Assembly: GCF_023973825.1 (NCBI RefSeq)
Contig: NC_090116.1
Coordinates: forward strand, 1,110,779-1,174,778
Length of the DNA: 64,000 nt
Direction: 5' to 3'
Source of the DNA: Plasmodium brasilianum
Taxonomy: Eukaryota; Apicomplexa; Aconoidasida; Haemosporida; Plasmodiidae
Shown here: piece after piece, positions 1 through 13,686 of the stretch
Layout: the number at the start of each line of letters is the position of its first letter
How positions within the stretch are numbered: position 1 is the first letter of the stretch
Program-made: the position numbers and the translations under genes
The notes under the pieces: model-generated
Seen by the model: only the letters and a program-made list of their open reading frames with translations
Databases searched by the model: none
What the model was told of the DNA's origin: nothing

Positions 1-1
1 C

Positions 2-3000
2 GGAATGAAAGGTGAAAACAAAACATGCGAGTTTTTTGTTGATAGGGTTTTTAATGAAAGCAGTACGCAATCAGATGTTTGGAAGAGTATTTGTTTCTGT
101 ATAGATTCTATTTTTTATTTTAAAAATGCTACCGTATTTGCTCACGGACATACAGGCACTGGAAAAACGTACACTATGATAGGTCCTGATATTATGGAAT
201 TAATTAAAAGGAAAAAAAAGAAAACTAAAAATTCTGCAAGGAAATTTCACCCGAATGAATTATTAATTAACACGAATAGTTTAAAACTTTTAAATAACAA
301 CAGTAATAATATTTTATGTGATAGAAATAGATCTTGTTCTCAACCAATATTCAACTTACCACCAAGAGTAATTCCGTTAGCAAATGCAAATTATAGTCAT
401 TACAAAAAAACATGTGATGTAACCTACAATGCAATAAATTCGAGATATTATCACAAGTCTAATGTAGAGGGTATTAATGAAAATAATTTCACAAAATATG
501 AAAATTATAAAACATTTTCTGAATATCAAAAAGAGTATAAATCTAATACAAAAAATTTTAAAGATGATATTCGGTTAGTTTTAAATTCAGAAAAAAAGGG
601 CATAATACCTAGAGCATGTGAAGAAATAATGAATAAGTTGTCCTTATTAAAGGTGATAACTAGTAGCACAGAAGAATACTGCAAACAAAATGATGATTAT
701 AAGATTGAAGAAAAAACGAAAAAAGGAAGATATGAAGATAATAATTCGTATGAAAATGATAAAAAAATGAAAGACATATTTAAAAATGTCAAAGTGTATG
801 CTTCTTACATGCAATTGTATAACGATAGAATATTTGATTTATTGAATCCTTATACAGAATCACAGCCATACTTAAGTACACTTAAATCAAAATATTCGAA
901 TAATAGTACATTTGTTTCTGGTTTAATGACTGTAGAAGTAAGCAACTCTGACGAATTGATAGAAATATTGATAGATGGTACTAGTAATAGAGCTTGTAGG
1001 ATTACGAAAACGAATGAGATGTCCACAAGATCACATTCCATATTTAAAATTGAATTAAAGTATGTGAATAATTCTAAACCAGAATGTTCAAAATCTGGTA
1101 TTTTATTATTGATTGACCTAGCAGGTAACGAAAAATATGCAGCGTCTAGTGAGAAATTATATACAACAGAAGTATGTTCTATAAATAGAAGTTTATCAGC
1201 TTTATCTTTATGTATAAATGAATTATCGAAAGGAAATAAAAATATTAGCTATCGAAATTCTATTTTAACAAGATTACTTCAAGATTCTCTAGGAGGATCT
1301 AGTAAAACTATTTTTATTTGCACTATATCATCATGTATAAAAAATGTACGTGATACTTTATCTTCTTTGAAGTTAGTGTCGAAGGCAAAAAAAATACAGT
1401 TCGAAAATAAGAATACCAGTTCTTATGCATTCGAAGAAGACATAAAAAAATTAAAAAAGGAATTATATTTTTTGAAAAAATTTGTTTTTTTTCAATATAT
1501 TACGAATAAATGTGAAAGTAAGAAACGGTTAAAGAAAATAAAAGAGTTTTATTTTAGTAACTTGCCTTCTGAGAAAGACAATTCTGCTTCTACGAGATCT
1601 AGCGAGGATACAGATAGGTGTCTTAACAAGGATAATGTTAGTGGTAGGAACAGTAGGAACAGTAGGAACGGGAATATGGGTGAAAATGGGGAGAGAGGCA
1701 ATACCAACGGTGCAAGTGAAAGTAACACCAATAGCAGCATTGGAAGCAGTAGAAGCAGTGATTACCTCGAAAATGACGAAAAATTCTACGGTAAGAAAGC
1801 AGGAACAGAGGACAAGAAAAAAGTGGGAAATAAATACGCAAATAATAATAAAGAAGAAATTATTAGTGAATATGAGTTAAATCACAGCGCCAATATATAT
1901 AAAGGAATAGAAAAAATTTACAATGATTATGAACTTTCCTCATTTAATTCATTGCTATATCAATGGAATTTGAATAAATCAAGCATTAAAAAGGTAAAGG
2001 ATAAATTATTAAAGAATCTAAATAATAAAAAGCATTTATGGTTTCATAATAATGGAAATATAAATAAAAAAAGTATTATGAACTTCATCGAAACGCACAC
2101 CATAGAATATGAAATAGAAACTGATGAAGAAATTAATGAAGGGAGTAGTGAATGTCGGAAGCTTGTAGCTTACGAGGACGTTGTAGAAGAGGAGGAAGAC
2201 ACCTACGAGGGTGATGATGATGATGGTGATGCCGATGATAATGATGATAACGATGATATTGATGATAACGATAATAATGATGATAACGATAATAATGATG
2301 ATAACGATAATAATGATGATAACGATAATAATGATGATAACGATAATAATGATGATAACGATAATAATGATGATGAATATGATAACGCTTGTTCAGGAGA
2401 AGTTAGCAGTATGAGCTATTATGATGAAGAATTCATAAATGAAGAAATTGAAAAGGATGATATAGTCGCAGAAGAAGTAGAAGAAAAAGGAGACGAAGGC
2501 AGTATAGAGGGGGAAAATGAAAGAACAAAAATATGTAATCTGAACGACTGTGGTAATAAATGTGCAAGTTTGAGTGAAAAGTCTGCAACAATGGTGAGAG
2601 TAAATAGTGTAAGCCAAAATGAAACTGATGAGGAACTAGATGAACACAAACAAAACAGGGACGTTTCAGGAAAAGGGGAAGAAATTAAGTTTGCGCGTAA
2701 AATTACAAAAGATGCCTATATTGGGAAAAAACGTAGCACAAATGTACATGTGAGAAATAAAAAAGAGGATGAAATTTTAAAAAAGGGAAAAAATTATATT
2801 TATGTGAAAGATACCATTTACTTCAACGGAAAGAAAAACTGTAGTGATAAAGATATGCATTCCGAAAAGGCAAAGGGGAATCCTACTAGTTTATTAAATG
2901 AAAATTGGGAATATAGAGAAGAAAATTTAGAAAATTGTGGGGATAATTTAGGATATTACAGAGATAATTTAGAATATTTAGGGGATAAATTAAGAAATAT

Positions 3001-6000
3001 AGTAAATACGGTAAGTAGTAAAAAAAATTGCACTTTCTCAACAGAAGTGAGGATTTCCATAGACAATAAACACGGCAATGTAATTAAAGATAATAAAAAA
3101 GATATAATGGAAAAGAATAAAGAAAGCAAACTAGAGGGAGGAGATAAAAACGAAGAAACAAGTGAGTTTTTTCATAATTTTAAAATGAATATTAATAAGA
3201 AGAAAGATTTTAAGGATGTTTTTAAGAATAGACAAGATGAGCATAATGTGAGACATGTAATAGAGAAAAAAAGAAAAAAAGATAATTTCATAAAAATGAA
3301 AAAAAGAGTAAGTAGTCGTTATAATTCGAAGAATGATAGTTATGAGGATAGTATGCAAGCATATAATTCTCAACCGAAAGGAAAAGATATATATACAAAA
3401 CTAGAAGAATACCGTGAATTGAGAAAAATTCGTGGGTCATCAAGTTTGTTAGAGGGGAATCTTAGGAATAACTCTATATCATCATCGGATAAAATCGCAG
3501 TTTCAAGTTCTATAAAAAGTGGAAGGCACAGAGGAAGAGAAAAAAAAGGAAAAATAGTAAATATAGGAAGTACAGGAAATACAGGAAGTGTAAGAAATAT
3601 AGGAAAGTTAGAAAAAATAGGAAAATTAGAAAAAATAGGAAAAAACTCCTCAACAATTGGCAGTAACAGTAGAAAGTCATTCTCTGCAAGTTCGACTAAA
3701 GATACAAAGGAAAATAGTAGTGGTAAAGAAAGCGGCACCAACTCTACTGACCTAAATTATCTACCTGAGTTAGAGAATTCGAATAAAAAAAATAATTTTG
3801 TTAATAATGTAGCTATAAATAATATGGTTATAAATAAAGTGAGCATTTTTCATAATTTGACAGAAACTAGTGATTATAATTCAAAAATATATGAAGGAAA
3901 AAGTAGCGATACCACGTGTTTACATGATGAAGCGAACAAATGTGAGGCATTGAAAAAAGGAAAACTTGATTATGAACATAAAAAGGTAAAGTGTAACAGC
4001 TTCTATTACAACATAAATGATGAAAGAGGTAGATCTATTAGTGAAAATGGCTGTTTCAGTAGTTTAAAAAATAAAACTGTTATAGGGAAAAATATAGGAG
4101 GAAAATTCACTTATTATATTGAATTTGACAAGACTAACAATGTAAAAGAAAATATGATAAATAAAACCATGGAAAAAGGTTCAAATAAAAATATTGGTGA
4201 AGAGATAGTAAATAATGAAAAATTCAAGGCAGTCAAAAGTTGTAGGAACAACAAAAATGACAATGAAAACTTCTACAAGAAAGACAAAATAAAACATCAT
4301 CTGATAGCAGAAATTGAGGAGAGTTGGTTGAGTTTCGAGAAAAAATTGGAAAAAAAGTTAAAGCAGAAAAAAGCAGCTCAGGAAAAAGTAGATGAGGACA
4401 AAGAATTGCAGAACACATTGAGGAAGGATGTGCATGCAAGAGAAAGAGGAAAAATGGGAGTCAGCCTTAACAAAATTAGTGCACTGGAGGAAAATAAGAA
4501 AAAATTAGAAGCATTAAAAAATCGCTATGAGAAGATATTGACAGAATCGCAAAAAAAAGAGGGGAAGAAGGTTTTATGTGATGATTACATAACAGGTGAT
4601 ATCATAAAGCATTGTAGTAGCAGCATGAGTAATTGTGATAGAAGAGATAAAGACAATGGAAGAATTAGTAATAATTATAATGGAAATTGTCAAGATGCGG
4701 GATATACTAGCACTAGCTATGATTCTTCTATGAAGAATTCTGGGAATTTTATAAATATGGATAAGTTTAAAAATAGAGAGAAAGATATGCATGATGAGCA
4801 TGAGAAAGGGTACCACTATGATTCTAATATCACTATTCATTTTAATAGAAGTCAGAATAGTTCAAATAAAAAAATGATAATAGATGATGATAAGGAAAGT
4901 AAAGAAGAGAAACATATATTATTAAGCAGTAACATAATTAATGAAAAACGGTTGAGGAAGTTAACTGATCAATTAGGTATTAAAAAAAATGAGAATCTCC
5001 TGTTTTATAATAATTTGAGGAGCTCCAAATCTGACATCCGTAATTGTACTAAGAAGAATGGAAGTAACTATCATATATACGAACAGGATAATTGTAGTTT
5101 AGTGAAGGATAAAAATTTAGAAGGGACGTATCGTAAGAGGTTATATAACACCGACACCATTGCACAGTCATATATACTCAATAGCATAATAAAAAAAGAC
5201 CAAGTGGAAAGTAATAGCCCAATAAAAGGAGATAATCCAAGTTTGACTTCTCTAGGAAAGTTTGATGTTAAATATTTTTGGGAATTTAGTAATGGTCGTG
5301 ATGATAAGAATGGGAATAGCTGTAACAATGATACTTACAAAAGTAAAGTAGATAAATGTACTAATGGGTTTAATGTACAAATAGAAAGATGCGTAAAAGG
5401 AAGAGGAGTACATGATTGTGCTTTATTAATGAAGGACAAGAGGGTAAATCCCAAGGATGGCGAAACTTATAGCGGTAGCACTTTTTTTTTTCAAGGGGAG
5501 AAAGAAAATCACTCTGGTATTCCCCTTCGTAAAGAAAAAGAGAAAGGTGGTGCAGAGCGAGGAGAGGATATGGTAATGAGGAATAAAAATGCAGGAGGGA
5601 ATGGAAAAGGGGAATTCATGAAAATAAGTTCCAGAAATGGTACAAGAAAAAGTACTAGAAGAGGAACTAGATGTGGTACCAGAAGTGGAACTAGATGTGG
5701 AACCAGAAGTAGAACTAGATGTGGAACCAGAAGTGGTAGTACTAATGGTATTAGTAGTGGCAATCATATTAGTCGTAGAGGTAGTAAGCCGGAGAACGAG
5801 AAAAGTGATGTACATACGCACATAGATAACTATTACACAAATGGTTCTTTTAAGGGAGAAGATACGCATTTAAAGATGGATTATTCGGCTGATAATACCA
5901 ATTATAAAAGTAGAAAAATGCATAAGATAAACTTTTTTTATTTGAATCATGGTAATAATAACAATGGTGTATCGATAACAGAAAATATGAAAATAAAGAA

Positions 6001-6073
6001 TTGTAATTACATGAATACGAATAGTATGAGTCATCATAATAATAAAATTAGTCATATGAACAATATGATACCT

Positions 6074-6120
<47 letters not shown>

Positions 6121-6634
6121 TGAAGTTAGAGTAAATGGTAGAACAAAAAATATACACTACTGTAGAAATGATATGAACTATGGCAATAGTTACATGACAA
6201 GAAATAGCATCATTTCGAATAATGCAGAAAATAAGATGTTGATTAATACATCTGAGTATGCTAGCGATAAGAAGACCAACGCTGAAACATGTTCTCATAA
6301 TTTTAATAGATACAATAACAGAAAGTTCAAATTAACACTTAAAAATTTCAAAGAATATGAAGCGAAAATGAAGAGTCGAATATACTCAAACGAAATAAAA
6401 AAAGGAAACACTACTCTTTTTGATTCGTATTTTTTTGATAAGAATAAAAACAGGGGAAGAGTTTGCAACTCGTACAGTGGTCACAGTGCTTACAATGCAT
6501 ACATGAACAGTGATGGTTACAATAATAATGATAGTTACAATAACTACGATAAAATTAATTATCTGAATGATAGAAGCAAAACTAACGAATGTTCCAAAAA
6601 TTGGGGCTATCAAATTACAGAAATTAAGTATTAA
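2..6634 (+). CDS. Kinesin-like motor protein, 5' end cut by window
   Basis: This is a microtubule-dependent ATPase motor. Counting from the first ATG inside the window, the P-loop GHTGTGKT is at residues 48-55, the switch I motif NEMSTRSHS at about 337-345, and the switch II motif DLAGNE at about 371-376. The frame is open to base 2, and the first strand of the kinesin fold, which normally precedes the 'F-x-x-D-x-V-F' stretch, is missing, so the true start lies to the left and the ATG at base 5 is internal. An Asn/Lys-rich insert of roughly 150-200 residues sits between the P-loop and the rest of the motor core. The remaining ~1700 residues are low-complexity: an Asp/Asn repeat near 750-790, a Gly-Thr-Arg repeat near 1880-1915 and an Asn run near 2025-2038. 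Its position next to EXO1 and rDNA recalls the P. falciparum chromosome 7 kinesin often called kinesin-20; that assignment is from memory and inferred. Confidence 0.93.
2262..2375 (+). repeat. 18-bp coding repeat in the kinesin (Asp/Asn-rich)
   Basis: A unit close to GATAATAATGATGATAAC is repeated about six times in phase with the reading frame, giving an Asp-Asn-Asn-Asp-Asp-Asn peptide repeat in an acidic linker. Confidence 0.9.
5630..5750 (+). repeat. Coding repeat Gly-Thr-Arg-x in the kinesin
   Basis: A degenerate 24-bp unit alternating 'actagatgtggaacc' and 'agaagtgg' type segments gives a basic peptide of the form GTRSGTRCGTR. It is in frame and lies in the non-motor tail. Confidence 0.8.
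6074..6118 (+). repeat. AAT microsatellite encoding poly-Asn in the kinesin
   Basis: About fifteen AAT triplets give an Asn run near the C-terminus, the usual Plasmodium homopolymer. Confidence 0.9.
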
Positions 6635-7104
6635 AGCAAAATACTAAAGGAGGGAAGTAATGAGAAAAAATGGAGTTTGATGCAGTTGTACCTTCGAAAG
6701 ATTCATAGATATATGAGTGTGCTCTATGCTTACGTATAATATGCCCACATAGGAGAGATGGAAGAAGAAAAAAAAAAAAAAGCATAATAAATTGTTATTC
6801 ATAGCTTTTTTTTTTTTTTTTTTTTTTTTTTGTAGCGTTCGTTATTACATTATATCACATAAGTTATCTTTATAAAAATTTTATAAAAAATAGATAGTTT
6901 AACGGACTATTTTAGAGATAACAATTTACCCCCAGTACCATAAATTTATGAGGGTATGTTCATCGGATAAGATTTCATCATGTTATGGAAAAAAATAGTG
7001 CGAGTTTGAAGTATTAACATGGTATGTGAGACTGTGAAGGAACTTATTAATCCATGTATTTAAATTTCTTTTTATTTGTGTGGTGATATTCTATTTGTTT
7101 CTCA

Positions 7105-7335
7105 TTACTTCGTTTGTTTTGTCTTACTATTTGTTTTGTCTTACTATTTATTTTGTCTTACCGTTTGTTTTGTCTTACTATTTGTTTTGTCTTACTATTT
7201 GTTTTGTCTTACCGTTTGTTTTGTCTTACTATTTGTTTTGTCTTACTATTTGGTTTGTCTTACTATTTGTTTTGTCTTACCGTTTGTTTTGTCTTACACC
7301 TTTTGTTTTGTCTTACCGTTTGTTTTGTCCTGCTT
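7105..7335 (+). repeat. 17-bp minisatellite (TTTGTTTTGTCTTACTA)
   Basis: About thirteen tandem copies with small variants (TTACCG for TTACTA). Because 17 is not a multiple of three and the unit has no stop, all three forward frames stay open, giving false 'FVLSYYLFCLT' proteins. Confidence 0.9.
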
Positions 7336-7744
7336 TTTGATTTTTCTCTTCGTCAGTTCTTGTGCCCCAATTTGGCACCTCCCAATTCTTTCCATTTCGT
7401 ATGTGTTATACAACTACTGTGTTAAGGTCGAATACAGTGAAAACAAACATACATGTATATGCAAGGAATTTGTGCATTAGGACATGTATTATGGAGGAGA
7501 GGGGTAAAATGATGCAGCCTCTTTATTCTATGAATTGGACATTCACTTGTAATAATAATTATTATTATTACTATTATATTACTATTCCTAATACTATTAC
7601 TATTTTTTTTTTTTTTTTTTTTTTCCCGTTTCGTTACATTATTTTGGTCACTGCTATATTTTAATTTTCTTCTTTAATTTTCTCTTTTCCATTTTTTTTT
7701 TTTTTTTTTTTTTTTTGACTATAAATTTGAATTGTTTACCTAGT

Positions 7745-7915
7745 TTTGTTAATGATGCTAATTTGTTAATTTTGCTAATTTGTTAATTTTGCTAATTTGT
7801 TAATTATGCTAATTTGTTAATTATAATAATTAGTTAATTTTGCTAATTTGTTAATTATGCTAATTTGTTAATTATGCTAATTTGTTAATTATACTAATTT
7901 GTTAATTTTGCTAAT
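7745..7915 (+). repeat. 17-bp minisatellite (TGCTAATTTGTTAATTT)
   Basis: About ten tandem copies with variants (TTATGC or TTATAC for TTTTGC), located between the kinesin and EXO1 3' ends. Confidence 0.9.
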
Positions 7916-8400
7916 TTTTTTTTTTTTTAATATATTTTATTTGGCGAAAATTATTTCAATATTTTTGTAGACTATTTATTACTGTAAAAAAATATTTTAA
8001 AAAAGGCTTCTTTTTAATGTATATTTTTATTTGAAAAAGGATGCAGTAAAAACGAGGTATGCACATCATATACCTATACTGTGTGTATGTACATATGTTT
8101 ATATAAATTAGGATCACATCCTAAATACCACTAAAAGGGTAAATTTTAAAAGAATATAAAAGAATAGTGATATTGTTCTTCTGTATACATAGGTAAGACA
8201 GAATGGAAGGAGTGCAAAAAATGGAATATAAGTAGAAATGAAACAGAAAAAAATTGGAAAAAAAAAAAGGAAAATGATGTAAAAAAGGGGTATGTCGTGA
8301 TAAAAAAAAAAGGTTTAATGGACAAAAACTATATGAGTTGAGGCTTAACAAACAGCAGTATAATGGTGGAAGGCGTGAGTTTCCCTTGAGGGTGTTCTAT

Positions 8401-9620
8401 TCATAAACTATTGTCGATGTATGGGTTCGGTTGGGGTACATTTTCTTTCTCTTTAAAGTAGTCAAAAGTGTTAATCTTATGACTTTTATGTTGATAGTCG
8501 TTATTTAGATTCTGCAGTATATAATCAATATTAATTTCTTTAATATTTTCCTTGTTTTCTTTGTTTTCCTTATCTTCCTTGTTTTCATTTTTTTTATTCA
8601 TTATATATTTTTTAACGGTAAATGCATTAGCATCCTTTGGGGCTGCTTTCGAAGAATATGCATTCTGTAGAGAATCGAACAAAGATACTTCATGTGAGTC
8701 CCCTTTTTCGAATGAAATGCTCTTGAAGTCCTTTATTTTTTCATTTGTTGATGAACTATTTTGTAAGTTACAATTTTGTAGAAAAGTAAGGTCATCATGG
8801 TTGTGTTGATTTTGCACTGGATTTGTATGATGTTCTTTTAAGTTGCTTAGTTTAAATGTATTTGTTCGTTGTTCTATTTTAATATTTTTTCCTTCTTGAA
8901 CGGTATTTATCTCTTTTTCAGGAAAAAAATTAATTAAAGAATTTATCGTATTATATTTTTCTTCACTTGATGCTCTGGACTTGTTTGATGAAGGAGAGTA
9001 TTTTAAGATACAATTCGAATTTTCATTTGTTATCTTTTTTGCTAATATATTAGTATTAGTTATTTTACTTGCTTTTTTAAAAAAACTTGTAATCCGTAAT
9101 TGATTTTTAGTAGTTTCTATTTTAGCAATGGATTTACTACTTTTGTGTGGTGTTGAAAAGGATGAGAAGTTATTACTTCTCGCTATTGAAGAAATTTCAT
9201 TTTTTTCATTTTTCTTTTTTATTACATTATTATCTACACTACTTATATCATTGGTTACTTCCATCCCATTTGTACTATTTGTTTCTTGTTCTGTTTTCAT
9301 ATATTTTTCCTCTTTTATTTGATGCTTATTTTCTGAATTAGTATGGTGAAATTCACTTTGAAATTGAACACTAGCGTGTTCATTAGTTCGGATGATGGTG
9401 GACTTTTCATTAGTTACATTTTTGTGTGTGTATCCCTCCTCCTTTGCATTCAAGTCGCACGTAGAATAATCTCGTTGATGTGAAAATTTCAGTGGGATGC
9501 TTGTTTGCTCTTTCAAAGTTTTATAAAGGAAGAAGTTCTTTCTCATATTTTCGTACATATCTTTTGCGCTCTTCATTCTATCACTGTTATTATTATTCGT
9601 ATTATTATTATTATTATTAT

Positions 9621-9664
<44 letters not shown>

Positions 9665-9695
9665 TTGGTATTATTATTATTAGTATTATTATTAG

Positions 9696-9751
<56 letters not shown>

Positions 9752-11967
9752 TTATTAGTATCGTTCGTATGTACTGCATTATCATCGTTACTGATCACGT
9801 CGTTTGTACATGTGCCGCCTATATAAAAGTTAGAAGCACCTTCGCAATTGTAATTTTTTAAACAACAATTTATTTTTTCCTTTTCATTGGTATTCATTTG
9901 ATTATCAATGATAAATTTCTCTTGATGGTTTGTTTTTCCTTCTTTTGTAACACCTGAGTAAGCTTCGCTATTTGCATATTGTGGACAAGAAGTAACTATT
10001 TTCGCTCTTTTAGAATTTTTCAAATTGTCACTATTTACATTTTTCATTCTCCTCTTACTATCATTTGGTATTGTATTTTGTCGGTGTCCATTACCACCAA
10101 GGGTTTGGATACTTCCTTCATGATCATTGTTGTGCGAGTTATGATAGTGCATATAAGTACTATTTAAATGAGTGTTATTTTGAAGAAAATGAATATGTGT
10201 ATTTTCGAAAAAGGAATGTAAATTAGGTACATCGATATTATTTATTTTGTCAAAGGGTTTATAAGGGATTGTTTCTTTTGCTTGTTGTTGTTTAGAGCAT
10301 CCATCTTGGTGATAGTTGGATTTTCCTTTTTCCTTTTTGTTTTTATCCATCGGTACTCCAGCTGCTACTTCATCTGCCACTTCGGCTGCTTTGCTTTGTT
10401 CACAATCCCTTAAAATATTAGGTGATATTTCTAAGTATTCAAAACACTCTGATGTAAAATTCTTAAAAATATTTTTAAAATTGTTTGAACTGAGTATTTC
10501 CCCTTGTCCACTTTGTTCTTTTCCATTCTCTCTGCCCTGCTCGTTCTGTGAGCTTTCTTCTTTTGACACTATCAACAGTGTGTCCTTTTTGAAATTTTGA
10601 GAAATGCTTTTTTGGGAGACGAAATTATCATTATTAATTATGCTTCTGTTTAGAGTGTCCTCCAGGTAGCTATTCAAGCAGTTGTTTTTTTTCCCGGAAT
10701 GGTTATACCTTAAGGAGTATTCTCTAATTTTGTTAATAATTAATTTGCTATCTTTTTTATTTTTAAAGGCACTATTAAAAGATTGGTTGATGGGTATATT
10801 TTTACATAAAACAAAATCGTATACTTGATGTTGTAAAAAAGCATTTTTTATTTCTTTATACTTGTTCATTAATTTTTCCATAGTATTTAAGTTTGATGGT
10901 ATTTTATGTTTCCATTTTTCATGGGATATTAAAAATGTAAATATATTCTCAATACTTTTATATTGATATATTAAATTAAAAGCAGTTTTTATTCCCATTC
11001 CTGTTATATGAAAATCGTTTGTATAGTCACAACCACTTAATATACACATAGCTAGAAACATGTCAATGGTAAAATATTTTAAATTCTGTAATTCTTCAGG
11101 CCAATAAAAATTATCTATATAATTCTTCATTATTTGTTCGTATTTTTTTTTATTCACTCCATTTTTTTTATGTCTGTATATAGCTGCGCGGGGATCATTT
11201 TGTTGGTCTGGAATGGCATCATCCGACTCCTTTAGTCCTAGGTTATCGAACTCGTCATTCTTAAGCTCCTTCATTGGCGTAATGTAAAATTCGTTAAAAG
11301 AATCAGATAAAGGATTCTTAATTTCACTGATGATATTTATATCGATAAGATCATTAATTGGGAGTAAACTTATTTCATTACATTCTCCATTGTTTTTGAA
11401 TTTATATAAGACACGCGGACAACCATATACTAGCAAATCACTATCTTCACTTATAACACAGGAGATGAATCCCATACGACAAAGGTAAGATAACTGAGCA
11501 TCAGCTTCATAAGGAGAAATGATATAGTCAATATTTCTTTTTTGACAAAACTGAATAACCGAGTCAATAATTTCTTTTGATACACTTAATGCTTGTATGC
11601 ATTTTTTCAAAACCATTTCATTTGTTCTTGGATTTTTTACCTTTTTAATAATTTCTTGTACTTCTTTTTTAGCCTTTTCTCTTCTATTTTTCCTAACCAT
11701 ATTTTCATTTTTCTTCTCTGGTAACTCTTCTCCATCAAAAACGAATAAAATTTTTATATTATAATGATTTATAACCTCTAACATTTTATCAATGAAATTT
11801 AAATAGCTATCATTGAAATTGTCAGTAGCTATATCATATGCACAGCTGATTAGTCCTCTATGGATCCAACACATAACATCAACACCGATCACTTCATTTT
11901 TGTATTTGCTTATATGCGAGTTTTTAACTATCGGTTTAAGGAACTGCAACAGGTTAGATATTCCCAT
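8401..11967 (-). CDS. EXO1: Exonuclease 1 (XPG/Rad2 family 5'-3' DNA exonuclease and flap endonuclease)
   Basis: A nuclear nuclease of DNA mismatch repair, recombination end resection and flap removal. The start MGISNLLQFL is the standard EXO1 N-terminus, so the ATG at 11967 is secure. Metal-binding acidic residues are where the family has them: D30 (VDVMCW), D78 (FVFDGEE), E154 and D156 (YEADAQLSYL), and D175 and D177 (SEDSDLL). The helix-hairpin-helix region with LSGCDYTN and GMGIKTAFNL is near 307-330, after a low-complexity insert at about 230-285. The nuclease core ends near 420; the ~770-residue tail is Asn/Lys-rich. A canonical PCNA-binding box, QLRITSFF, lies at residues 956-963. A Thr/Asn homopolymer tract is encoded at about 9590-9750. 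At 1188 residues it is longer than human EXO1 (about 850) because of this filler. It is divergent from the IPI1-like gene and convergent with the kinesin. Confidence 0.96.
9590..9760 (-). repeat. ATT/AGT trinucleotide tract in EXO1 (poly-Asn/poly-Thr)
   Basis: On the + strand this reads ATT repeats, then about fourteen AGT repeats, then ATT/AGT mixtures. In the EXO1 frame it gives Asn runs around an uninterrupted stretch of about fourteen threonines. Confidence 0.92.
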
Positions 11968-12912
11968 TTATCCAGAGGAAAAAAGAGGTGTGCGTCTTGA
12001 ATGAATTTATGGGGATCACTCGGGGGCGAATATACAGTCGTCCAGCCAAAACGGGGGAATGCCCAGAGCGAGCAAAACGTGCAGTTTGAGCAAGATTTAA
12101 AAGGAGTAATAAAATAGGCCCCCCAGTTGGGAAGAAACGAAATAATTAATGGGCATTAGGGAAATTATAAACATTAAAAAAGAAAAATAAAAAAAAAAAA
12201 AAAAGGAAAAGAAGATAAGAGAATGGGAAGGAGAGAACTGGAAAAAGCCCGAGAAAGTTACTGCCAATGTGAACATGCGCAAGAAGCGATAATTTACAAA
12301 ATAAGAAATAAAATCCTTTTGCAGTAGAACAAAAACAACAATCTCTTTGCCATAAATTTTGTGAGTAGGGTGTTATAATAAAAACCTTCCTTATATATGG
12401 ATATGTATATATATATGTATATATGTGTACATTAGTACATATGTACATGTATGTTCGTATGTGTAAACATGCATACGTGTATATAAGTACATATATGTTG
12501 TTATCTTGATTTATTTATTATATTTTTCTTTTTTCTTTTTTTTTTTAAGTTATAGCAAACCTTATTATTTTTCGAGAGGAATTGATATGCGTATTTTTTT
12601 CGAGTTTCATGTTTACTTCGTTTTGATTCCCAAGTTTCCGATTTACATATTTGTACATACAAGGTATAAAAAATGAGAAAAAAAAAAAAGAAAAGTACAT
12701 TCGTAAAATTATATGTAAAGTGCAAAAATGCATTTATAAATAATACATATATAACGTATACAAAAATGCTTAGGAGTCTCACTGTTCGGCGTGTTACGTT
12801 TCTTCATTTTGTTTTATATTATTTAATTTGATTTTGCTTTAACTATTATTTTTTTTTTTTTAAATGTGTTACCCGATTAGGAAAAAAATTATTGCATGTA
12901 CATGTAAGTGCT

Positions 12913-12943
<31 letters not shown>

Positions 12944-13686
12944 GATCTTCATTTTTACAACGTTATCGTTGAAACAGTAAGTACAAACGCATGTTCGATT
13001 GAATAATTTGTTTTATGTTCATTTGTTTTTTTTCCCTTTTACCATTTTTTCCTTTTTTTACCTTTTTGTTTTTTTATAAATATTTCTATATATTTTTAGG
13101 AGAGCAAATTAAAATAAGTATTTTGAATTTTTGAATTTTTTTTTCTGCAAAATAGCCAAGCGCGATATACATTGAATATATTATGTATATATATACATAT
13201 ATATTTATATTTTAATGTAAAACTTGAATACGGCTGTTTTTCGCAGTTAGCTACCACAATTATATGAAAATATTATATATCTGTGAGAGGATACCTATCC
13301 ATATCTGTATATTTATGAACATAAAAAGAGAGTACACTATTCAAAGGGGTAACTCTAATTAAATGTATTTTTAATTGAGAAAAGCCTCTATTTTCATTTT
13401 CATTTTTAACCATATCTCTATCGCTCGAGGAGCTTATGCTTCGATTAAACGCATAATAGCAGGATAAAAAGTGTGGAACTCGTGGTAATATATCTGTCAG
13501 CACATACGTAAATATGTACATAAATACATACGTAAACGCCCACATAAATACATACGTATATACATATATAAATAGATACATAAACACACAGATACATATT
13601 TATGTATGTACGGTTCCAGAGGCTCGTACGATAACAGATTACATTTACACTTAAGGGAAGAAAATTAAAAATAATGAAATGGCAAA
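11968..13686. promoter_or_regulatory. Divergent intergenic region (EXO1 and IPI1-like promoters)
   Basis: About 1.7 kb between two genes read outward, so it should hold both promoters and 5' UTRs. The EXO1 side (12000-12100) is unusually GC-rich for this genome, with runs such as CTCGGGGGCG and AACGGGGG. The rest is T/A runs (near 12918-12943, 12849-12861) and ATGTAT/ACATAT simple sequence. No core promoter motif can be assigned with confidence. Confidence 0.5.

Larger units (their letters stand above)
6635..8400. other. Convergent intergenic region between kinesin and EXO1
   Basis: No gene is seen. It holds both 3' flanks, several T runs of 15 to 25 bases (for example near 6806-6831 and 7690-7716) and two minisatellites, both of 17 bp (listed separately). 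The open frames here read through the repeats in all three frames and are not proteins. Confidence 0.7.

Noticed and set aside
7076..7480. Three overlapping frames of FVLSYYLFCLT repeats
   Set aside because: All three frames of a stop-free 17-bp repeat are open, which is expected without coding.
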